Notes: generated by a model from the letters alone, not told the origin. Shown: positions 42,999 to 52,214, numbered from the stretch's first letter. The stretch: DNA of 64,000 nucleotides from G963422705 sp963422705 (GCA_963422705.1 OY730443.1:2914001-2978000); one strand, 5' to 3'. Translations and numbers: made by a program.

Positions 42999-43064
42999 AT
43001 GAGCGAAAAAGTCTGGATACCCCTAATTGTCTTGCTCGTGGTGATAGAATATGTTCCGTTTTGA
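42999..43064 (+). CDS. Small hydrophobic peptide (21 residues), possible
   Basis: ATG 42999 sits 7 bases behind AAGGAG and encodes MSEKVWIPLIVLLVVIEYVP plus a last Phe before TGA. The single membrane helix and strong ribosome binding site suggest a real leader or membrane peptide, or the start of a deleted gene. It follows the Ycf48-like gene by 90 bases on the same strand. Confidence 0.4.
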   Translation: MSEKVWIPLIVLLVVIEYVPF

Positions 43065-43110
43065 GAGAGGAGATTGACGCAAGAGATAACAAGAAAAGAA
43101 CATCTATAGG

Positions 43111-44739
43111 TTACACCCCGATTGCATACCCATCGCGTCGCGAATCGGCGCCCCCCATGAAGCTGCCTTCGTCCGGTTCAAAAGCGATGCCCTGCCCACC
43201 ACCGACAATCGCCGTCCAAGGCGGTAGCACTTCAACCTCGTGCCCGCGTGCTTCGAGGGCAGTACGTACCGGAGCGGGAATACGCCCCTCTACCGCGACA
43301 TGCGTGCCCGGATTTATCAGCCGAACGCGCGGCGCCTCAATCGCGCCCTGAATATTCATGCCGTGTTCAATCAGATTCAGGAGCATCTGCACTGTCGTCT
43401 GAAGAATACCGTGGCTGCCCGGGGTACCGATTGCAGCAAACGGCATCCCGGCTTTCCACACTTGGCACGGGGACATACACATCTCAATGCGTTTATGCGG
43501 GCCAACAGCGTTTGGGCTCATCGGTTCTGTGTCGAACCAGTTCATAAAATTATTGAGAAACATTCCGGTTGAACCGAGAATTTCGCCGGAACCGAAAGGT
43601 TGTCCGAGGCTCTGTGTGACTGCGACGATATTGCCTTCTGCATCTGCTGTGTCAAAATGCGTTGTGCATTCCGTCATCCAACGCCTTTCTGTGTAAGGTA
43701 GGACTTCACCGGGGCGTTTCTGCCTCGTCCAACGTTCGCCCCGATTCACTGCTGCCCGTTCGCAGATGCGCTCACGTTGTGCATTCGCATAGTCTTTTGA
43801 AAGCAATCGCGCGATGGGTGGATTCGGACGCGCCGCGTACTCGGCTCTATCGGCACTTGCCAGTTTAATCGCCTCTAGCAGCAGGTGTAAGTATTCCGCG
43901 CTGTTATGCCCTAACATCCCGAGTTCATCATTCTCCAAGATATTCAACGTCTCTAAATACTGAAATCCTGAACACGGTGGCGGTGGACAGTAAACCTCAT
44001 AATCCTTGTAGTTAATAGAGAGCGGCGCTTGCCATTCTACCTCAAAATCGGCTAAATCCCTTTCGGTAATCAACCCGCCGGTTTTTTCACAGAAGCGAGC
44101 AATGTCTTTTGCAATTTCACCGTGGTAGAAAGCTTCCGTGCCACCTTCAACAACCCGGTGAAACGTTCGTGCTAAATCTTTCTGGACTAAGACTTCCCCG
44201 GGAAGCGGTGTTCTCCCTCGCGAGGCGATGATTTGAGTTCCTCGTGTAGAGAGATACGGGAACGCGTCTGCCATGAATCCGGCATTCTTAACTGTAACAG
44301 CGTATCCATTTTCTGCCACTTCAATCGCTGGTGCAAAGATATCGGCGCGCGGCATGCTTCCGTAACGTTCCAGTAGTGCTAACCAACCGCCACATCCACC
44401 TGGTACCATTCCGGAGCGGATACCTTCCTGTTGGTTCGCAATGGTAACAAAAGCCTCCGGTGTTGCTGCATAAGGGGCAGTGCCTAAATAGTCGAGGACG
44501 CGTAATGCCTTCTCCTTCGCGCTATAGAGCAACATATATCCATTGCCGGCGATGCCTGACATATAGGGTTCAACCACGTTGAGGGTAGATGCAATAGCGA
44601 CTGCCGCGTCAAACGCGTTTCCGCCGTTGAGCAGCATGCGCGCGCCGGCAAGACTTGCCTGCGGATGCGCACTTGTTACCATGCCACGCGTCCCAGTTAC
44701 CGTTGAACGGTGCGTTGTTCCGTGTGATGGAAATGCCAT
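43111..44739 (-). CDS. Gamma-glutamyltransferase family protein
   Basis: A 542-residue Ntn-hydrolase precursor. MVTSAHPQASLAGARMLLNG-GNAFDAAVA opens it, and the self-cleavage and catalytic Thr is T359 in ECTTHFDTADAEGNIVA, followed by GSGEILGSTGMFLNNFM. Glycine-rich PGSHGILQTTVQMLLN also fits. It cleaves gamma-glutamyl bonds of glutathione-like or related compounds, and some relatives are cephalosporin acylases. No signal peptide is present, so this member is likely cytoplasmic. Not linked in an operon to its neighbours with certainty. Confidence 0.93.
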   Translation of the reverse strand: MAFPSHGTTHRSTVTGTRGMVTSAHPQASLAGARMLLNGGNAFDAAVAIASTLNVVEPYMSGIAGNGYMLLYSAKEKALRVLDYLGTAPYAATPEAFVTIANQQEGIRSGMVPGGCGGWLALLERYGSMPRADIFAPAIEVAENGYAVTVKNAGFMADAFPYLSTRGTQIIASRGRTPLPGEVLVQKDLARTFHRVVEGGTEAFYHGEIAKDIARFCEKTGGLITERDLADFEVEWQAPLSINYKDYEVYCPPPPCSGFQYLETLNILENDELGMLGHNSAEYLHLLLEAIKLASADRAEYAARPNPPIARLLSKDYANAQRERICERAAVNRGERWTRQKRPGEVLPYTERRWMTECTTHFDTADAEGNIVAVTQSLGQPFGSGEILGSTGMFLNNFMNWFDTEPMSPNAVGPHKRIEMCMSPCQVWKAGMPFAAIGTPGSHGILQTTVQMLLNLIEHGMNIQGAIEAPRVRLINPGTHVAVEGRIPAPVRTALEARGHEVEVLPPWTAIVGGGQGIAFEPDEGSFMGGADSRRDGYAIGV

Positions 44740-44829
44740 CTTTTTGGTGCCCTCTTTTTCGTATGAAGCTTAATATTTTAATTCGGTGGCGAAACGATGC
44801 TTGTACCAATCTTGAACAGGAGCGAGAAC

Positions 44830-45120
44830 CTATTTCCTCATAAAATACCGCCGAAACCGGTACCATCGCAATTGCCACAGGAACTTTCGTCTATCAATGC
44901 GATGAACAAAAAAACGTTTTCCATTCATTTCAAGCACCGGAATCAAGTGCTTATATCTCGTAAACATGCCTAAATCTTTTGTGATATCAATCTCTATGAA
45001 TTCAAAAAGGTACCTTGATTTCGCCGCGATGCTTTGTAGTTCCGCTTTTGCTTCATCGCAAAGCGGACAATCCGGTTTTGTATAAAATTGAAACTGGATT
45101 TTTTCGTATTTCACACGCAC
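44830..45120 (-). CDS. Glutaredoxin-like protein
   Basis: A 96-residue thioredoxin-fold protein with active-site CPLC (KPDCPLCDEAKAELQ) and a cis-Pro segment (LIPVLEMNGKRFF). It matches the DUF836/glutaredoxin-like group of small thiol-disulfide proteins. The C-terminal tail is Arg/Trp-rich (LWQLRWYRFRRYF), which is unusual. The start codon is GTG at 45120, with GTG also at the third codon. It follows the DUF58 gene by 44 bases. Confidence 0.8.
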   Translation of the reverse strand: MRVKYEKIQFQFYTKPDCPLCDEAKAELQSIAAKSRYLFEFIEIDITKDLGMFTRYKHLIPVLEMNGKRFFVHRIDRRKFLWQLRWYRFRRYFMRK

Positions 45121-45164
45121 TTATCAGAAAAAAAATAAAGGGATTTTATCGGGCGCAACCAACT

Positions 45165-46103
45165 TTAAGTGCGCCGAGTACGTCGCTGCCGAAAGAACCG
45201 GACGAGGGGTTTTACGTAAGTTTCGTCCGTACGTATGTCGATAACATCAATCTGATTTGTGTGAAAGAGCTTCCTGCGTTTAGCATCCGCGCGCTGATTG
45301 ATTTCGGCATACAATTGTCGCGCACGTGTTGAGCGGGTGTCTACAACCACGTGTTCCCCAGTTTCCGAATCTACGAGTTCAATCAAGCCGACATTCGGCA
45401 ATTCGGCTTCAGCCCTATCACGTAGTGTTATCGCAATGAGCGAATGCCGCTGGCTGATAAGGCATAATTCTTTTTCATACCCGGTGTCTTTAAAATCTGA
45501 AATGAGAAACACAACGCTGTGCGGCTTAAGAAGCCGAGCGGTAAATGCTAACGCCGCCGCAATGTTTGTTCCGCGATGCTGCGGCCCTAGCTGAGTCTCC
45601 TTATGTTTCCGGTGCACTGCTTTTTCCGGATTACCCCAATAGAGGATATCTCGAACAACGCGGAGAACGTGCCTTTTTCCTTTTTGGGGTGCTACAAAAT
45701 GTTCAACCTCGTCCGTAAAGCAGATTAACCCTACCTTGTCGTTATTTTTTATGGCAGAAAAAGCGAGCACGGAGGCAACCTCTGCGGCCACTTCCGCTTT
45801 CGTCTGGGGGATACTGCCGAATCCCGTTGAAGCACTCATATCAACAACTAACATCATCACTAATTCACGTTCGTCTACATACTTTTTGATATAGGCTTGC
45901 CCCATGCGCGCCGTTACATTCCAATCTATCATCCGAATCTCATCACCCGCCTGATATTCGCGAACTTCGTCAAACGTAATCCCCTGCCCCTTAAAGACGC
46001 TTTGGTACTCACCCGCAAACATAGTGTTTACCAGTCGATTGGTGAAGATGTCAATACGCTGAATTTCTTTCTCCTTGCTAATCTCTGATTTAACCTCGCT
46101 CAT
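45165..46103 (-). CDS. DUF58 domain protein
   Basis: The 312-residue protein has the DUF58 signature GEYQSVFKGQGITFDEVREY, DEIRMIDWNVTARMGQAYIK and a vWA-like MIDAS segment VVDMSASTGFGS. DUF58 proteins usually act with MoxR-type AAA ATPases and vWA proteins in protein assembly; a moxR gene is not in the window. AAGGAAAT about 11 bases before ATG 46103 supports this start rather than 46148. Confidence 0.9.
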   Translation of the reverse strand: MSEVKSEISKEKEIQRIDIFTNRLVNTMFAGEYQSVFKGQGITFDEVREYQAGDEIRMIDWNVTARMGQAYIKKYVDERELVMMLVVDMSASTGFGSIPQTKAEVAAEVASVLAFSAIKNNDKVGLICFTDEVEHFVAPQKGKRHVLRVVRDILYWGNPEKAVHRKHKETQLGPQHRGTNIAAALAFTARLLKPHSVVFLISDFKDTGYEKELCLISQRHSLIAITLRDRAEAELPNVGLIELVDSETGEHVVVDTRSTRARQLYAEINQRADAKRRKLFHTNQIDVIDIRTDETYVKPLVRFFRQRRTRRT

Positions 46104-46417
46104 GGGCAGTATTTCCTTTTGAAGTTCGGGCCGGGGTAAGATTAGCACTATGCCTTGTCTGACATTTTCAGTGCCCGTTTCTTAGCGTGATGTCTAACGT
46201 CTCTTCTGAAGGTTGTCGGAGCGAGCTACAGTTCACGACATCCTTGGCGAACCTGAGCAGATATTGAAAATGGAGTGACACTGGCAAATTAGAAATTGCT
46301 TGATTAATAACCGATACGACTTTATACTACCAAAAAGAAAGAAAGAAATCAATGCAGTTAGCCGGCAGCTTGCAAAACCGGCGCCGGCTTTTTAACGGTA
46401 TCACCGGGGGGATGTCA

Positions 46418-47242
46418 ATGCAGTATGCTTCTTCGGACGGAATTGAAATTCACAGCGATATTGAAAAGGGTAGCATTAGCCATGTTGTGTTTGATTTTGA
46501 CGGCACCATCTCGCTTATCCGAGACGGTTGGCAGAACGTCATGGTACCGATGATGGTTGAGTTTATCCAAACCGGTACCGATACCTCTGAAACGCCGGAG
46601 CAACTAGAGGCAATCGTCGTTGAATTTGTGGACAGACTGACGGGTAAGCAGACTATCTACCAGATGATTCAGTTAAGCGAGGAGATTTCGAAACGCGGTG
46701 GGGTAACGAAGAACCCGCTCGATTACAAAGATGAATACAATCGCCGATTGCTACCTATCGTTGAGCAGCGCACTGCGGGACTCGCGGCAGCAACACTTTC
46801 TCCAGAAACGCTCCGCGTCCCAAAGTCCCTGGAATTTCTCAAACGCTTGCGCGCAAAACAGGGATTAACCTGCTATCTGGCGAGCGGCACCGATATTGAA
46901 TTTGTACAAAAGGAAGCGGAACTTCTCAACGTGGCGTCCTATTTTGATGGGGGCATCTTTGGCGCCTTACGCGAATATAAGAAGTTTTCCAAAGCCATGG
47001 TAATCCAGAAAATCCTCACAGATTTTCGTATCACGGGGGGTGAGCTCCTCATCATTGGTGATGGATACGTAGAAATTGAAAATGCGAAAGCGGTAGGCGC
47101 AATTGCTGTCGGCGTGGCATCCGTGGAGGACAACATCTACAATATGAACGCGAATAAACGCCAACGCCTGATTCGCGCAGGGGCTGATATCATCATTCCT
47201 GATTTCCGAGATGGGGAAAAACTCCTTGAATACCTATTCTAA
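46418..47242 (+). CDS. HAD family hydrolase
   Basis: The DxD nucleophile motif is in HVVFDFDGTISLIRDG, with further HAD elements YLASGTDIEFVQKEAELL (motif II) and LIIGDGYVEIENAKAVGAIA (motif IV, where the metal-binding Asp lies in GDG). The 274-residue protein has an alpha-helical cap between motifs I and II. The substrate, a phosphorylated metabolite, is unknown. ATG 46418 follows a GGGGGG run with suitable spacing; 46352 and 46412 are alternative starts. Confidence 0.88.
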   Translation: MQYASSDGIEIHSDIEKGSISHVVFDFDGTISLIRDGWQNVMVPMMVEFIQTGTDTSETPEQLEAIVVEFVDRLTGKQTIYQMIQLSEEISKRGGVTKNPLDYKDEYNRRLLPIVEQRTAGLAAATLSPETLRVPKSLEFLKRLRAKQGLTCYLASGTDIEFVQKEAELLNVASYFDGGIFGALREYKKFSKAMVIQKILTDFRITGGELLIIGDGYVEIENAKAVGAIAVGVASVEDNIYNMNANKRQRLIRAGADIIIPDFRDGEKLLEYLF

Positions 47243-47427
47243 CATACCGTTTCGCATTGATGCTAAAATGACAGTAGCTGCCCGGAAGCAGCGCACCTGA
47301 TTGCAGTGAAAAAATTGGGTGACACGAATATAATAATACAAAATAATGACTTTATATTTTGAGTGGAATTCGTTTCGGAGATTCGTTCCCGAGCGACATA
47401 TTAATTTCTAAACTGTAGGAGATTCCC

Positions 47428-48231
47428 ATGAAATCTATCATGCAATTAACTTTTGTAGGACTGAGTTTAATTTTCAGCGTTTGCTTCATCATCACGCCCA
47501 GCTTCGCAGCACTTGATATGAGCACTGTGACAGGACTTTGGCTCTTTGATGATGGGAGTGGTGACGTTGCCGTGGATTCATCCGATAGCGCACTTGATGC
47601 AGCGGTGATGGGCAGCCCCACGTGGGTAAGCGGAAAATTCGGTTCGGCGTTGGAACTTAACGGCGTCGATGCTTACGTTGAAGTCCCCGCACACGTGAAT
47701 CCAACCGACGCAATCACTATTTCAATGTGGGTGAAAGGGTTGAGCGAAAACTGGCTGCAAAACGGGTGGTTCATTGAAAAACGGGACGCATATATTATTC
47801 ACCCGAACGCCGATACCAAGAATGTGTCCTGGCCGATTTGTAACGGTGGCTGTTGGAATAAGCCCGGCGGCTGGCGCGACGGGGAAGTCGGCCCAGAAAA
47901 TATCATGGACTGGCATCTCTACACCACCACCTTTGACAGCACGACAGGGGAGTGGAATATTTACATCGATGGCATCGCGGAAAGCACCATGACTATTGAC
48001 ACGGCGCCGATTGATGCCGACGACGGGGCGCTCTTTATTGGCAGGGATACATGTTGCGACGGACGCTTCGGAAACGCCATTATTGACGAAGTCGCTATCT
48101 TCAATGTTGCCCTCGGCGCCGCGGATATCCAAACGTTGATGGAAAAAGGACTTTCAGCTACACTCCTGACACCCGTTGAACCCGTCGATAAACTCTCTAC
48201 GAGATGGGCAGACGTTAAACAACAGTACTAA
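47428..48231 (+). CDS. Secreted LamG/concanavalin-like protein with KLSTRW tail
   Basis: A signal peptide (residues 1-26, ending SFA) precedes a LamG jelly-roll domain: TGLWLFDDGSGDVAVDSSDS, GSALELNGVDAYVEVPAHV, ITISMWVKG, WNIYIDGIAESTM and IIDEVAIFNVALGAADIQTL. These domains bind carbohydrate or protein outside the cell. The last 16 residues (PVDKLSTRWADVKQQY) resemble those of the next LamG protein. ATG follows AGGAG at 7 bases. A strong hairpin at 48236 ends the transcript. Confidence 0.9.
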   Translation: MKSIMQLTFVGLSLIFSVCFIITPSFAALDMSTVTGLWLFDDGSGDVAVDSSDSALDAAVMGSPTWVSGKFGSALELNGVDAYVEVPAHVNPTDAITISMWVKGLSENWLQNGWFIEKRDAYIIHPNADTKNVSWPICNGGCWNKPGGWRDGEVGPENIMDWHLYTTTFDSTTGEWNIYIDGIAESTMTIDTAPIDADDGALFIGRDTCCDGRFGNAIIDEVAIFNVALGAADIQTLMEKGLSATLLTPVEPVDKLSTRWADVKQQY

Positions 48232-48235
48232 GCTT

Positions 48236-48272
48236 TTATTAAAGGCGGATTCCTATATCCGCTTTTAATAAA
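48236..48272 (+). terminator. Intrinsic terminator-like hairpin after the first LamG gene
   Basis: TTATTAAAGGCGGAT (about 48236-48250) pairs with ATCCGCTTTTAATAA (48257-48271) with a 6-base loop. A TTAAATTTTT stretch follows. It begins just after the stop codon at 48231. Confidence 0.75.
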
Positions 48273-48360
48273 TTAATTAAATTTTTGAGGTTTCCAACCC
48301 GAAAATCTCACTAGGCTCGCCCCACGGTTGCTCTAAAAACAAAGGAGATGACATCATATC

Positions 48361-49146
48361 ATGACAGCAAAAGCGATTTTCGTGTCCCTAATAGCGGTGC
48401 TATTTGTAACCGCACCCCTGATACACGCCCAACTGCCTCTAGATGGCGTTGTCAGTTACTGGCCATTTGATGAGGGAACAATTGCCGGGAACACCGTTGA
48501 GGACGTTCTCGGGGATAACGACGGTGAACTTGATGGCAATTTTAAGAAAGTTGATGGAAAAGTCGGAAAAGCGTTGGAATTCGATGGTGAAAATTTCGTC
48601 CATATTCCCGGCACGGCCACGCTAGAATTCGCAGGGGCAGAAGAGATGAGTGTTGCCGCCTGGGTAAACGCCGATAGCGACAGCCCGGTAAAAGGCGTCG
48701 TTGCCGGGTGTTGCGGGACTATCGTCGCCCAGCGCGATATGAACGGGTGGGCATTAAGATTCGATGGAAGAAATGCAGGACAAGAGATGGAATTTATTGT
48801 CATGCCCGGGTGGCAGGGTGATGGCGGCTTTGGCGCCGCAGCCTTCAAGAAGGGACAGTGGCACCACATAGTCGGCATTGTGAACAAAAAGGAGATGTTA
48901 CTCTACGTTGATGGACAATTAGAGAAAGAGATGACTTACAACGGTCCCATGGCAACGAACGGTTCTGAAACCGAGATTGGCAAGGCGGGGGACGGTGGCT
49001 TCGTCGGCATCATTGACGAGGTAATGATTTATAGCAAGGCGCTCTCAGCTGATGAAGTCGAACAAATCTTTGAAGCAAAGGGGTTACCCGTTCAACCTAC
49101 CGGTAAACTTACAACCACTTGGGCGAACGTTAAACACCAGGACTAA
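48361..49146 (+). CDS. Secreted LamG/concanavalin-like protein with KLTTTW tail
   Basis: Signal peptide at residues 1-22 (ending IHA), then a LamG domain (VVSYWPFDEGTIAGNTVED, KALEFDGENFVHIPG, MSVAAWVNADSD, HHIVGIVNKKEMLLYVDGQL, IIDEVMIYSKALSADEVEQI). The C-terminal segment PTGKLTTTWANVKHQD parallels the tail of the preceding LamG protein (PVDKLSTRWADVKQQY). AAAGGAG lies about 13 bases ahead of the ATG. LamG proteins are numerous in Poribacteria and are thought to act at the cell surface. Confidence 0.9.
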   Translation: MTAKAIFVSLIAVLFVTAPLIHAQLPLDGVVSYWPFDEGTIAGNTVEDVLGDNDGELDGNFKKVDGKVGKALEFDGENFVHIPGTATLEFAGAEEMSVAAWVNADSDSPVKGVVAGCCGTIVAQRDMNGWALRFDGRNAGQEMEFIVMPGWQGDGGFGAAAFKKGQWHHIVGIVNKKEMLLYVDGQLEKEMTYNGPMATNGSETEIGKAGDGGFVGIIDEVMIYSKALSADEVEQIFEAKGLPVQPTGKLTTTWANVKHQD

Positions 49147-49385
49147 GCCGTTTCCAAATCAGGTTCCCCCCGGGGGGAGAAAATAAAAAATCACACGAAA
49201 ACGTTGCGTTTGAAAATCCAAATTTCATGTCAATAAAACATGTGTAAGAAGCAGAACCATTTCGCACCCCGCTCAGAACGATGCTAAATCCCACGTCGTG
49301 TGGGGGCGATTATCTGCTCGCGATATCCCTTGAGAAACTGAAAACGAAACGCCCTCGCTTGAGCGTTAATACGAAAGGAGCCGTT

Positions 49386-50468
49386 ATGGAACCAGTAAGA
49401 GTCGGCGTTATCGGATGTGGCGTGATTGGCAGTAGACATCTCAATATCGCCGCAACCGCACCGCATATTGAGCTCGTCGCCGCGGCAGACATCATCCAAG
49501 AAAATCGGCAGCGGGCCGTCAAACGATTTCAGCCACCGAAAATGTACGAGAATGACGTTGAACTGCTCAATGACGATGACATTGAGGCGGTTGTCCTCGC
49601 CTTTCCGACACAATACCGCACCGAGGTGGCACTCCGCGCCTTTGAAAGCGGCAAACACGTGCTGATAGAAAAACCGATTGCGATGAACGCCGATGAGGTT
49701 GAAAAACTTATCGCGGCCCGGGGTTCCCTGACGTCGGCTTGCTGCTCATCGCGCAATCGCTTTTCCAAATCCGCGCAGCTCGCGACGCGGCTGATTACGG
49801 CCGGCGAGTTAGGAGAACTTCGTACCGTCTACTGCCGGGCTATCGTTGGGGCGCGCCAAAAACCGGACACCCCGCGCCCAGCATGGCGGTTAATAAAGGA
49901 AATGAACGGCGGAGGAATTCTCGTCAACTGGGGATGCTACGATATCGATTATCTGCTCGGGATTACCGGATGGGAACTCAAACCGAAAACAGTCTTCGCG
50001 CAAACCTGGACTGTACCCCAGCGCTTTGAATCCCACATCGCACCCGGCTCCGATGCAGAAACACACTACACCGCTCTCATTCGCTGTGACGGCGGAACGG
50101 TAATTAGCCTCGAACGGGGAGAGTTTATGACGATGCAGTCGCACGCCGACTGGCAGATTATCGGAACAAAAGGTTCACTCAAACTCAAAATGGGCGACGG
50201 AAAACCGGAAAGCGTCACCCATAACCAAACAACAATGGAAGGCGGTGTCACGGCAGCACCCCTCCCCGATTTCACAATCGACAACGACGGCAAGAAAATT
50301 CAGGGTATCACATCTCAATACGATACCCCGTTGGCAGATTTCGCCGCCGCAATTCGTGAAAACAGGCAACCCATGACATCCCTGGAACAGGCGCTTGTTG
50401 TCCAGAAAATAACCGATGCTATTTACACCTCGGCAGAGAGAGCAACCGCTGTGGAAATAGGAGGCTAA
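49386..50468 (+). CDS. Gfo/Idh/MocA family oxidoreductase
   Basis: ATG 49386 follows AAAGGAG; the longer frame from 49281 is not used. The Rossmann start is VGVIGCGVIGSRHLNIAATA, then AVVLAFPTQYRTEVALRAFE and GKHVLIEKPIAMNADEVEKL with the conserved Lys. The C-terminal domain has GGGILVNWGCYDIDYLLGIT, where Cys-Tyr-Asp replaces the usual catalytic G-x-H-x-x-D. It therefore may be catalytically altered. The substrate is unknown. It follows the LamG genes on the same strand. Confidence 0.9.
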   Translation: MEPVRVGVIGCGVIGSRHLNIAATAPHIELVAAADIIQENRQRAVKRFQPPKMYENDVELLNDDDIEAVVLAFPTQYRTEVALRAFESGKHVLIEKPIAMNADEVEKLIAARGSLTSACCSSRNRFSKSAQLATRLITAGELGELRTVYCRAIVGARQKPDTPRPAWRLIKEMNGGGILVNWGCYDIDYLLGITGWELKPKTVFAQTWTVPQRFESHIAPGSDAETHYTALIRCDGGTVISLERGEFMTMQSHADWQIIGTKGSLKLKMGDGKPESVTHNQTTMEGGVTAAPLPDFTIDNDGKKIQGITSQYDTPLADFAAAIRENRQPMTSLEQALVVQKITDAIYTSAERATAVEIGG

Positions 50469-50470
50469 AC

Positions 50471-50870
50471 ATGAAGCCCATCGCTCTATTTTTTTTACGG
50501 GCTCAATCATAACTCCATATTGTTGTACAGCATCGGTACCAGCATCACGCTCTTTTCTCTCAGCTATTTGGATGACTTCGACGGTGTCTGGTTGTTCGAT
50601 GAAGACAACGGAAAAACCGCATCAAACGGAACGGTGGGGCCGGCTTCTGGGCAATGAGCGCTAGTATTGATAGAAACACCGGTTTTTTTATCTTTGAAGG
50701 CGGCGGGCATCACATTGACGATGGAAAAACCGAGATTGTTAAGAAGGGCTGGCATCACACCGTCGCTGTCCGGAGAAATGGCGTTATCTCCCTCTACGTC
50801 GACGGTGAAAAGGAGACAGAGCGCAATGTCGGCGCCAATATGGATAATCCCGCATCCCTCAAATTCGGTG
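50471..50870 (+). pseudogene. Broken LamG protein gene
   Basis: Three frames carry LamG-like pieces: an ATG-initiated start (MKPIALFF), then in another frame DDFDGVWLFDEDNGKTASN, and in a third AMSASIDRNTGFFIFEGGGH, KGWHHTVAVRRNGVISLYVDG and ASLKFGDRGF. The middle of the domain and the 3' part are missing. At about 50870 it joins, tail to tail, the truncated array copy on the minus strand. Confidence 0.8.
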
Positions 50871-51049
50871 ACAGGGGCTTTCACCGCTGATTTTGGCAGC
50901 GGTTCCCCCGCTGATTTCGGCAGCGATTCAACGCGTTTGTCACGCTTGAGCGGTGCTTTCCGGGACTGTGTCTGTAGCAAGTAGAGGCTCACAGCAACAA
51001 CTGCCAGGAGCAACAGAGATAAACTGAACCAGATTTTTCGGATAACCAT
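50871..51049 (-). pseudogene. Array copy 1: truncated N-terminal part of the membrane-anchored paralogue family
   Basis: ATG 51049 follows GGAAGGAG. The encoded MVIRKIWFSLSLLLL anchor and first linker part (LPKSAGEPLPKSAVKAPV) match the other copies. After that point the frame reads antisense into the LamG remnant and ends at 50564, so the conserved C-terminal domain is lost. A junction product, probably non-functional. Confidence 0.85.
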
Positions 51050-51251
51050 TCGGTGCTCCTTCCACACGTGTACGTGCACGGTGAAATCACACCAACGCAG
51101 CTCCGATGAGTTGCGCGGGGAAATACAACGGATGGGCGTGTTGCCGAAACACAACTACGTCCCAAATCGAAAAGATACTTTTACGCCAAGATTCAACGTC
51201 ACAGACATTTTAGAAAAAAACACATGTTTTCGCACGCATTTTTTGAGACAA
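51050..51251. repeat. Array leader repeat (about 200 bp), also at 52215-52416 and 58623-58824
   Basis: These three upstream regions are nearly identical over about 200 bases, from the ribosome binding site back through CACACGTGTACGTGCACGG to a GCATTTTTTGA stretch. Copies 3, 4 and 5 keep only shorter parts (53365-53415, 54315-54396, 55338-55450). The leader likely carries the array promoter; no clear -35/-10 pair was found. Confidence 0.85.
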
Positions 51252-51281
51252 TACCAGCAAAAAAATACACACTGTTTTCAT
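51252..51281 (-). repeat. Remnant of the M15 peptidase gene start (1)
   Basis: Behind the stop of copy 2, the minus strand reads ATGAAAACAGTGTGTATT then T-rich sequence and GCTGGTA. This is the first codons of the peptidase at 57701 with a small deletion. It joins leader sequence at a CAAT microhomology. Confidence 0.8.
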
Positions 51282-51293
51282 GATAAAACACCT

Positions 51294-52214
51294 CTATTTT
51301 AGACGCGCAAGCGCACCGCGCGCGGCTATTTCTTCATCGTAATTAGGTTTTTCTTGCGCCAAAACCGCTTCCCATCTTGGTATCAGGATGTGTTCCACAA
51401 TGCCGCCGAGCTCGGCACGATGCCGTGCGGCAATCCTGCCTAATACCTCAATGGGGTAACGTCGTTCGTAGGGCTTCGCGCCCATATCAAGCATATAAGG
51501 GATAAGATACGGCACGGCAGCCACCCCCATCTCTGCCAACATATTTATCGGACTCAGTCCTCCAACAAGCCCTTCACAGAGATAAGTTGCCATAACAACG
51601 ATAGAACGCGGGTCATTCGTATCAAGACTGCCGAGTAGATCGAATGTTTCTTCCATATCGCTGTGTCCTGTCGGGCCTGAAAACCCATCGGGGGACGGCA
51701 TGAGTTGCGCGATGAGGCTAGGCGTTTCGGGGTTCGGCACACCGCCCCATTCCCAGATATTGTTGGCGATGTACTCCACCCGGTGCCACGCCGCAAGCAC
51801 CGCCGGTTCGGTGATACCTTCAGGGATGTCCACTACTGCGGCGGTATACTCGCGCGAGGCGGACACCGCCGGCGACGCAGCAATATTCTCGTTAGGAACT
51901 TCAGGGGGCGCAGGCAGTTCGGCATGCGATTCTTCGACGGGCACTTCTCCACCTTTGTTAGGAATTTCGGGGGTATCAGACTGTTCGGCGTCCCGTGCGT
52001 CGCCGGGCACTTCTCCGCCTTGCGAGGACTCATCAACGGGGGCTTTCACCGCTGATTTTGGCAGCCCTTCCCCCGCTGATTTCGGCAGCGATTCAACGCG
52101 TTTGTCACGCTTGAGGGATTCTTTGGGAGACTGTGTCTGTAGCAAATAGAGGCTCACAGCAACAACTGCCAGGAGCAACAGAGATAAACTGAACCAGATT
52201 TTTCGGATAACCAT
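51294..52214 (-). CDS. Array copy 2: membrane-anchored protein with Pro/Glu-rich linker and conserved helical domain
   Basis: ATG 52214 is 6 bases behind GGAAGGAG. The 306-residue product has a basic start (MVIRK), one membrane helix (FSLSLLLLAVVAVSLYLL), a linker of about 110 residues rich in Pro, Glu, Ser and Gly, and a conserved C-terminal domain of about 165 residues beginning near VVDIPEGITEPAVLAAWHRV. The domain has HEAT-like helices (MGVAAVPYLIPYMLDMG, then EVLGRIAARHRAELGGIVEH) and ends ARLK. The topology would place linker and domain outside the cytoplasm. Function unknown. The linker carries both SQGGEVPGDARDAEQSDTPE and NKGGEVPVEESHAE units. Confidence 0.85.
   Translation of the reverse strand: MVIRKIWFSLSLLLLAVVAVSLYLLQTQSPKESLKRDKRVESLPKSAGEGLPKSAVKAPVDESSQGGEVPGDARDAEQSDTPEIPNKGGEVPVEESHAELPAPPEVPNENIAASPAVSASREYTAAVVDIPEGITEPAVLAAWHRVEYIANNIWEWGGVPNPETPSLIAQLMPSPDGFSGPTGHSDMEETFDLLGSLDTNDPRSIVVMATYLCEGLVGGLSPINMLAEMGVAAVPYLIPYMLDMGAKPYERRYPIEVLGRIAARHRAELGGIVEHILIPRWEAVLAQEKPNYDEEIAARGALARLK

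Noticed and set aside
42971..43351. 126-codon plus-strand frame
   Set aside because: Most of it is antisense to the gamma-glutamyltransferase gene; only the separate small frame at 42999 has good initiation signals.
51700..52149. Plus-strand frames of 110-165 codons opposite each array copy
   Set aside because: All are antisense to well-supported genes, arise from GC-rich linker repeats and have no ribosome binding site.
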